Assembly (NCBI GenBank): GCA_963759095.1
Contig: CAVWYF010000036.1
Location: forward strand, 310,001 to 374,000
DNA from: Anderseniella sp963759095
GTDB taxonomy: Bacteria; Pseudomonadota; Alphaproteobacteria; Rhizobiales; Aestuariivirgaceae
Direction: 5' to 3'
DNA length: 64,000 nt
Positions 59,183-64,000 of the stretch are shown piece by piece. The number at the start of each line of letters is the position of its first letter. Position 1 is the stretch's first letter. The notes beneath the pieces were generated by a model, which saw only the letters and a list, made by a program, of their open reading frames with translations, made no database searches and was not told the DNA's origin. The position numbers were made by a program, and so were the translations under genes.

Positions 59183-60475
59183 ATGTCAAATCAACCCACA
59201 ACTTCATTTCGTGAGGCCATGCGTGTTTTTGCACGCATCGGCTGCCTCTCCTTTGGTGGCCCGGCAGGACAGATTGCCCTGATGCATCGTGAACTGGTGG
59301 AACAGCGCCCGTGGCTGAGCGAGCAGGACTATCTGCGCGCCCTCAATTTCTGCATGTTGCTGCCCGGCCCGGAGGCCATGCAGCTTGCAACCTATGCCGG
59401 CTGGCGTCTGCACGGTGTGCGCGGCGGCCTGATGGCCGGCCTGCTGTTTGTATTGCCTGGCGCTGCCGTCGTGCTCATCATCTCGGTGCTGTATTCACTG
59501 TTCGGCAGACTGCCTCTGGTTGAAGCCGTATTCTTCGGCATCAAGGCTGCCGTGCTGGCCATCGTTCTGGAAGCCCTGCTGAAAGTCTCGCGCCGCGCCT
59601 TGAACCTGCCCTGGCACTGGATGGTTGCCATTGCCGCCTTTCTTGCCCTGTTCGTTTTCAACATACCGTTCCCGGCCGTCATCGCGGTTGCCGGCATCAC
59701 CGGCTATCTGATGACAAGGGGCCATGCGCCTGATACCGCATTGCAACAGGTCACGCCGGTACCGGTTTTGCAGACCGTACGCACCATCGCCATCTGGCTG
59801 GTCATCTGGTTTACGCCGATCGCCATCGTCGCCCTGGTCACCTATCCCGATCATCTGCTGGTGTCGGTAGGGCTGTTCTTCTCCAAGCTGGCCGTGGTGA
59901 CCTTCGGCGGTGCCTATGCCGTATTGGCCTATATGGGTCAGCAGGCGGTGGAAAACCACGGCTGGCTCACCGCACCGCAAATGGTCGACGGGCTGGGCCT
60001 GGCGGAAACCACACCTGGGCCGTTGATCCTTGTGACAGAGTTCGTGGGGTACATGGCGGGTTTTCGCGCATCCGGGCTGCAAGGTTCCATTGTGGGCGGT
60101 CTGGCAACAGCCACAATGGCTTTGTGGGTGACCTTTGCCCCATGCTTCTTGTGGATATTCGCAGGTGCGCCTTACATTGAACGCCTGGCCAACATGCCGC
60201 GGCTTTCCGGCGCCCTGAGCGCCATTACCGCAGGTGTTGTTGGCGTCATTGCAAATCTGGCATTGTGGTTCGGTTTGCACGTGCTTTTTGGTGATTTGAC
60301 AAGAATCGAGGCCGGTCCGGTAACCATGACCTGGCCGGTCTGGTCCAGCGTGAACATTGTGGCGGTCGGGCTATTTGTCTTGTCCGGGTTGATGCTGTTG
60401 AAGCTACACGCCGGATTGGCCAAAACGCTGGGCGTTTGTGCGATACTGGGAGCAGTGATTGGCCTGATGACCTGA
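59183..60475 (+). CDS. chrA: Chromate efflux transporter, long form with two CHR domains
   Basis: This inner-membrane chromate/sulfate antiporter of 430 residues has about twelve membrane segments in two homologous halves. The N-terminal CHR domain opens with IGCLSFGGPAGQIALMHREL and continues with NFCMLLPGPEAMQLATYAGW. The second opens with KLAVVTFGGAYAVLAYMGQQ and continues with GLGLAETTPGPLILVTEFVG. It follows chrB closely and ends 4 bp before the convergent C39-like gene. Confidence 0.95.
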   Translation: MSNQPTTSFREAMRVFARIGCLSFGGPAGQIALMHRELVEQRPWLSEQDYLRALNFCMLLPGPEAMQLATYAGWRLHGVRGGLMAGLLFVLPGAAVVLIISVLYSLFGRLPLVEAVFFGIKAAVLAIVLEALLKVSRRALNLPWHWMVAIAAFLALFVFNIPFPAVIAVAGITGYLMTRGHAPDTALQQVTPVPVLQTVRTIAIWLVIWFTPIAIVALVTYPDHLLVSVGLFFSKLAVVTFGGAYAVLAYMGQQAVENHGWLTAPQMVDGLGLAETTPGPLILVTEFVGYMAGFRASGLQGSIVGGLATATMALWVTFAPCFLWIFAGAPYIERLANMPRLSGALSAITAGVVGVIANLALWFGLHVLFGDLTRIEAGPVTMTWPVWSSVNIVAVGLFVLSGLMLLKLHAGLAKTLGVCAILGAVIGLMT

Positions 60476-60479
60476 CCGA

Positions 60480-61355
60480 TCACATATCCAGAACGAAGAC
60501 ATGCATCAGTATTGCCCGATACCCCCGGCGCATATTGAAGGCGCCGGATACATCGAGAAAACCGTCGAGACGGGCTAATTGCTTGCCGCCATTGTCAACA
60601 TAAAATGCGTTGCGGATGCGCTCCGGATGCAGGTAGCGGCGCTGAACGCTGGCTTTGTGGCCATCATCGGGATCATGCAGAATGATCACATCGCGGTCGG
60701 TTGCGCCATTCTTGTTGACCCCGAAACCGGCCATGGTCGTCATGTGGCCGCCGACACGCAGAAGGTCACTTGAGCGGTTGCCTTCCTTGAAGAAACCGAC
60801 CGATATCCAGACACCGGCGCCACGTGCAAACTCTGACCGGATCTTGAACATGTCAGGCGCGCCGGTATTGTTGCGGGTGACATTGCGGTATTTCCAGGGA
60901 CTATGGGCTTCGAGCGACGGCCGGTAACCCGACTTCCTGATAAAACCCGACAACCCGTCGACAAATTTCTGCAGGTTTGTGCCGCCTTTCGGCGCGGTCG
61001 ACATCAGGCTCGCGCTGCCCAGTTCGGTTGCAACACTTGCCACCTTTTCGATGGTCGTCAGACCCTGTACCGGCAGCAATTTCTTGTACCCGCGCTGTTC
61101 AGCCAGCCAGACCAGTACATTGGCGGTCGCAACCGGCACGCAGTAATGCGAACCGCCGCCGGGCAGTTTCAACCTTCGATCAGTCTGGGAAAAGTCGGGC
61201 ATTCTGTCCAGACGCGATGTGTCGTATGCAGCTGCTTGCACTTCCCCGGTCATGCCGGCTACGGCAATCCAGGTCGCCGCGGCAACCGCAAGTACAATAT
61301 CTATCATCCGACCGAGTACCATCTTCCTGCAAAATCCCTTCTGGAAATCCTGCAA
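60480..61355 (-). CDS. Exported C39-like papain-fold protein
   Basis: The 291-residue protein has an N-terminal signal or membrane segment (MIDIVLAVAAATWIAVAGMT, GEVQA). The mature part carries a papain-like triad in C39-family order: Cys in GGGSHYCVPVATANVLVWLA, His in RVGGHMTTMAGFGVNKNGAT and Asp in VIILHDPDDGHKAS. It may be a periplasmic cysteine peptidase, but its substrate is unknown. I could not rank the possible starts (61355 and a Met at 61322). It is convergent with chrA with a 4-base gap and probably monocistronic. Confidence 0.65.
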   Translation of the reverse strand: MQDFQKGFCRKMVLGRMIDIVLAVAAATWIAVAGMTGEVQAAAYDTSRLDRMPDFSQTDRRLKLPGGGSHYCVPVATANVLVWLAEQRGYKKLLPVQGLTTIEKVASVATELGSASLMSTAPKGGTNLQKFVDGLSGFIRKSGYRPSLEAHSPWKYRNVTRNNTGAPDMFKIRSEFARGAGVWISVGFFKEGNRSSDLLRVGGHMTTMAGFGVNKNGATDRDVIILHDPDDGHKASVQRRYLHPERIRNAFYVDNGGKQLARLDGFLDVSGAFNMRRGYRAILMHVFVLDM

Positions 61356-61406
61356 TCAGAATACTGCATCTGTTACCAAACAGCGCTTAACCCGATAGCT
61401 ACAATT

Positions 61407-62630
61407 TTAGCTATTGCCGTGACCGTTAACCTGCCAGTCCCAGAAATCATTGCCGCGTTTCTGATAGTGCCGCGACAGCACCATCTTGTGAACTTCCGAC
61501 GCACCGTCCACCAGTCTGGCGCAGCGTGCATAGCGGTAAATCCATTCGACCACGCTGTCTTCCGAGTAGCCTTTGGCGCCCATCAGTTGCAGTGCCGTAT
61601 CGGCCGCCTGGTGCAGTGTATCGGCAACATGAATTTTGGCCATCGACACTTCCCGTTGCGCCTTGTCACCCTGATCGATCAACCAGGCCGCGTGCATGGT
61701 GAGCAGTTTGCCGGTCTGTATGGCAGCCGCCACATCGCCCATCATGATCTGGATGGATTCGCGCTCAACCAGCTTTGCGCCAAACGCCTCGCGTTTTGAA
61801 ATATAGTCATTGGCAATTTCCATGCACCGCTTCGCCATGCCAAGCCAGCGCATACAGTGGGTGAGCCGTGCAGGGCCAAGCCGCATCTGGGTCAGCCTCA
61901 GGCCATCGCCTTCTTCCATCAGCCGGTTGGCCATCGGTATTTCAAGGCCGTCAAACTCAAGCTCACATACGCCGCCATGTTCATCCGGCCCCATATTGCC
62001 GATGCGACGAACAATGCGCCATCCCGGATCGTCCTTGTGGAACAGAAAGGCTGACAGGCCATTGCGCGGATCGTCGGAGGTCCGCGCCATCAGGATAAAG
62101 TGGGATGCAACGGCAGCACCGGAAATATACCATTTGCGACCTGAAATGATGTAGCGGTCGTTTTTGCGTTCAGCGCTGGTCAGCATCATGCCGCCGGGGT
62201 CAGAGCCGGATCCAGGCGCTGGTTCCGTCATCACGAAAGACGACCGCACATCACCGTCAATGATCGGTTGCAGCCATTTGTCCTTCATTTCCTCGCTTGC
62301 CAGCGCCTTGTTGAGGACCGACATGTTACCGTCATCAGGTGCCTGGCAATTCAGCACCACCGGCCCGAAAATCGACCGGGCGGCTTCTTCGTAAAACACC
62401 GCCCATTCAGCAACGCCCAATCCCAGTCCGCCGCGGTCTTGTGGCATTTGCGGCGCCCACAAACCTTCCTTGCGGGCTTTTTCACGCAATGGCTTCAGCA
62501 GCGACAACCGGATATTCTCAAACTCGTTGAAGTTGTCCTTGTTGTCTTCAAGCGGCAGCACCTCGCCGGCAATGAAGTCCCGCACCCGCAGCCTTAGTTT
62601 GTCGAGTTCCGGTGAGATTGTGAAATCCAT
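61407..62630 (-). CDS. Acyl-CoA dehydrogenase
   Basis: This FAD-dependent enzyme introduces the alpha-beta double bond into acyl-CoA esters. The 407-residue protein shows FVMTEPAPGSGSDPGGMMLT (FAD and substrate loop), RYIISGRKWYISGAAVASHF, RLGPARLTHCMRWLGMAKRC and the C-terminal QLMGAKGYSEDSVVEWIYRY followed by ARCARLVDGASEVHK. The catalytic base sits in that last region (VDGASEVHKM) as in the long-chain/isovaleryl-like groups. It lies 45 bp downstream of the short-chain dehydrogenase on the same strand, so the two probably form a fatty-acid-type beta-oxidation pair. Confidence 0.92.
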   Translation of the reverse strand: MDFTISPELDKLRLRVRDFIAGEVLPLEDNKDNFNEFENIRLSLLKPLREKARKEGLWAPQMPQDRGGLGLGVAEWAVFYEEAARSIFGPVVLNCQAPDDGNMSVLNKALASEEMKDKWLQPIIDGDVRSSFVMTEPAPGSGSDPGGMMLTSAERKNDRYIISGRKWYISGAAVASHFILMARTSDDPRNGLSAFLFHKDDPGWRIVRRIGNMGPDEHGGVCELEFDGLEIPMANRLMEEGDGLRLTQMRLGPARLTHCMRWLGMAKRCMEIANDYISKREAFGAKLVERESIQIMMGDVAAAIQTGKLLTMHAAWLIDQGDKAQREVSMAKIHVADTLHQAADTALQLMGAKGYSEDSVVEWIYRYARCARLVDGASEVHKMVLSRHYQKRGNDFWDWQVNGHGNS

Positions 62631-62675
62631 AGTACTGCCTTTCGGGCCTTGAAATGTCGCAGATGAATCGAGCGG

Positions 62676-63452
62676 CTAGTCGACCGGCAGCAGATGCCCG
62701 CCATCCACTACTACCGTGCTTCCGGTCATGTAACCTGACGCCTTGTTTGAAGCCAGCAGCAGCAAGGTGCCGTCCAGATCCGATACATCACCAATGCGGC
62801 GCTGTGGAATACGCTTGATCATCACAGCACTGTCGTGTGATTCAAAATATTCCTTGTTGATCTCGGTCAAAATGTATCCCGGCGCGATGCTGTTTACACG
62901 AATATTGTAGCGTGCAAATTCCAGCGCCAGGTTGCGGGTCAGTTGCAGCACTGCTCCCTTTGAAGCGGCATAGGCGACGACCGTGCGGGCGGCCCTGAAA
63001 GACAACACCGAGGCAATATTGATGATATTGCCTTGCCTGCCCGCATCCTTCATTCGCCGCGCCGCCTCCTGGGCGGCAAACCACACCCCATCCAGATTGA
63101 CGGACATGACAGTGCGCCAGTCCTCCGGCGTCACGTCGAATACCGCCTTGTTGCCGGCGACACCGGCATTGTTGACCAGTATCGTGACAATGCCAAATGC
63201 GGTTTCAGCCGCATCAAAAGCGCCTGCGATTGCGCCCTGGTCGGAGACATCAAGGTCCACCGCCCGGGCTTTTCCGCCTGCATCGGATATTCGCTCAACA
63301 AGTGATGCAAGGCGGTCGACACGCCGTGCTGCCACCACGACACTGGCGCCATGGGCAGCCAGCACTTCGGCAAACCGTTCTCCCAATCCGGAAGACGCGC
63401 CAGTGACCAGCGCGACTTCGCCGGACAAATCAAACAGTTGACTTGCGTGCAT
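62676..63452 (-). CDS. Short-chain dehydrogenase/reductase (SDR), classical type
   Basis: This NAD(P)-dependent oxidoreductase of 258 residues has the Rossmann start VALVTGASSGLGERFAEVLA (TGxxxGxG), ILVNNAGVAGNKA, catalytic Ser in INIASVLSF, and Tyr-Lys in VAYAASKGAVLQLTRNLALE. The C terminus YMTGSTVVVDGGHLLPVD is typical of classical SDRs. The Arg/Val pattern after the second strand (VVVAARRVDRL) favours NADP(H). Next to an acyl-CoA dehydrogenase it may act as a 3-hydroxyacyl-CoA dehydrogenase; that is inference. Confidence 0.9.
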   Translation of the reverse strand: MHASQLFDLSGEVALVTGASSGLGERFAEVLAAHGASVVVAARRVDRLASLVERISDAGGKARAVDLDVSDQGAIAGAFDAAETAFGIVTILVNNAGVAGNKAVFDVTPEDWRTVMSVNLDGVWFAAQEAARRMKDAGRQGNIINIASVLSFRAARTVVAYAASKGAVLQLTRNLALEFARYNIRVNSIAPGYILTEINKEYFESHDSAVMIKRIPQRRIGDVSDLDGTLLLLASNKASGYMTGSTVVVDGGHLLPVD

Positions 63453-63462
63453 AAGGCCCCCG

Positions 63463-64000
63463 TCAGAAACTCAGCGACACATCAGTGTGATGCGACATGC
63501 ATGTTGCGACATTCAGCGCGGTATCTTCAGGCAGACGCCTCAGAGACCGCAGACCAATGGTATTCCTGATGGTGGCTTCGTATTTGCCGAGACCGTCAGC
63601 AAGGTTTGCCTTTGCAGCCGTGCGCCATCGCACCTGGTCATCATAAACCCGGGTCGTTTCAACCAGCAGGTTCTTTAATTCCGGCACATCGTCAGGCGAC
63701 TTTGCCGCATGGCGCGACACCTTGCGCAGTTCCTTCTTGATGTCATTGGTACCGGCTACCGGGCCAAGTTTCGAGCTAAGGGTTTTGGCAGCAGCTTCAA
63801 CCGCCTTGGCATCGCCACTGTCAGCCAGCTTCGTCAGCGCCGCAAAGTCCGGCGCAAGTTCACCCAGGGCATCGGTTGTCTCAAGAATGTCGGTAATTTC
63901 GATCACCGGCTTGTAGGACTGGTCAGTGTTGCGCCGGTAGGTCGTGCGGGCTTTCTTGTCGGCATTCAGCAGCAGTTTGAACGCCTTGTTTTTCTCTTCC
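63463..64000 (-). CDS. Unrecognised protein, C-terminal part only (start beyond the window)
   Basis: The minus-strand frame is open to the last base and no start is visible; the GTG at 63906 is internal. The 178 visible residues are helical and charged (KLLLNADKKARTTYRRNTDQ, FAALTKLADSGDAKAVEAAA, KELRKVSRHAAKSPDDVPEL) with no membrane segment or recognisable catalytic motif. The protein may continue for a long way to the right. It precedes the SDR gene with 10 bp between, so they are likely in one operon. I do not recognise the family. Confidence 0.5.
   Translation of the reverse strand, partial: EEKNKAFKLLLNADKKARTTYRRNTDQSYKPVIEITDILETTDALGELAPDFAALTKLADSGDAKAVEAAAKTLSSKLGPVAGTNDIKKELRKVSRHAAKSPDDVPELKNLLVETTRVYDDQVRWRTAAKANLADGLGKYEATIRNTIGLRSLRRLPEDTALNVATCMSHHTDVSLSF

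Overview
The window looks like a chromosome segment of a Rhizobiales-type (Hyphomicrobiales) alphaproteobacterium. The pointers are a CpdR-type response regulator next to an N-formylglutamate amidohydrolase, a small RNA with the sequence signature of the alpha-r8/mmgR family, a ROSE-like thermometer in front of an hsp20 gene, a fused 1161-residue indolepyruvate ferredoxin oxidoreductase and a DUF459 protein. Genus cannot be told from the sequence alone.

Positions 1 to about 24,480 are accessory in character. They hold an IS3-family element cut by the window edge, a second IS3 remnant, an IS1182-family remnant folded into an inverted duplication, a broken serine recombinase, two copies of a 165-bp repeat on either side of a secreted RTX/VCBS gene, and many loosely spaced single genes. 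These include an ethylbenzene-dehydrogenase-like haem protein, an oleate hydratase, two divergent transglutaminases, a betaine/choline-type binding protein coupled to an L,D-transpeptidase, a Ca2+/Na+ antiporter, a double universal stress protein, a TauE/SafE permease, an EF-hand protein and several small membrane or exported proteins. Broken genes are frequent. The block ends at a tRNA-Val(GAC) gene whose 3' end points into it, which suggests a tRNA-anchored island.

From 24,675 the window is compact core genome. cpdR, the N-formylglutamate amidohydrolase, a GNAT enzyme, the mmgR-like RNA and a HisN-like phosphatase are followed by a lysophospholipase-like hydrolase, hsp20 with an RpoH-type promoter and ROSE-like leader, threonine aldolase and gltBD (ammonium assimilation). 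A stretch at 37.9-41.3 kb (DUF459, lytic transglycosylase, galE) carries about six single-base insertions and may be a sequence-quality problem. galU, an NfeD/SPFH pair and hemH follow.

From 45 to 58 kb lies a minus-strand catabolic cluster. In transcription order it is indolepyruvate oxidoreductase, Crp-type regulator, AMP-forming acyl-CoA ligase, LivG, LivH, LivM, binding protein, LivF and a PaaK-like aryl-CoA ligase. Together these genes suggest uptake and CoA activation of an aromatic or branched acid, fed also by oxidation of aryl-pyruvates. The window ends with a chromate resistance pair (rhodanese-ChrB and ChrA), a secreted C39-like protein, an acyl-CoA dehydrogenase, a short-chain dehydrogenase and the 3' part of an unrecognised gene.
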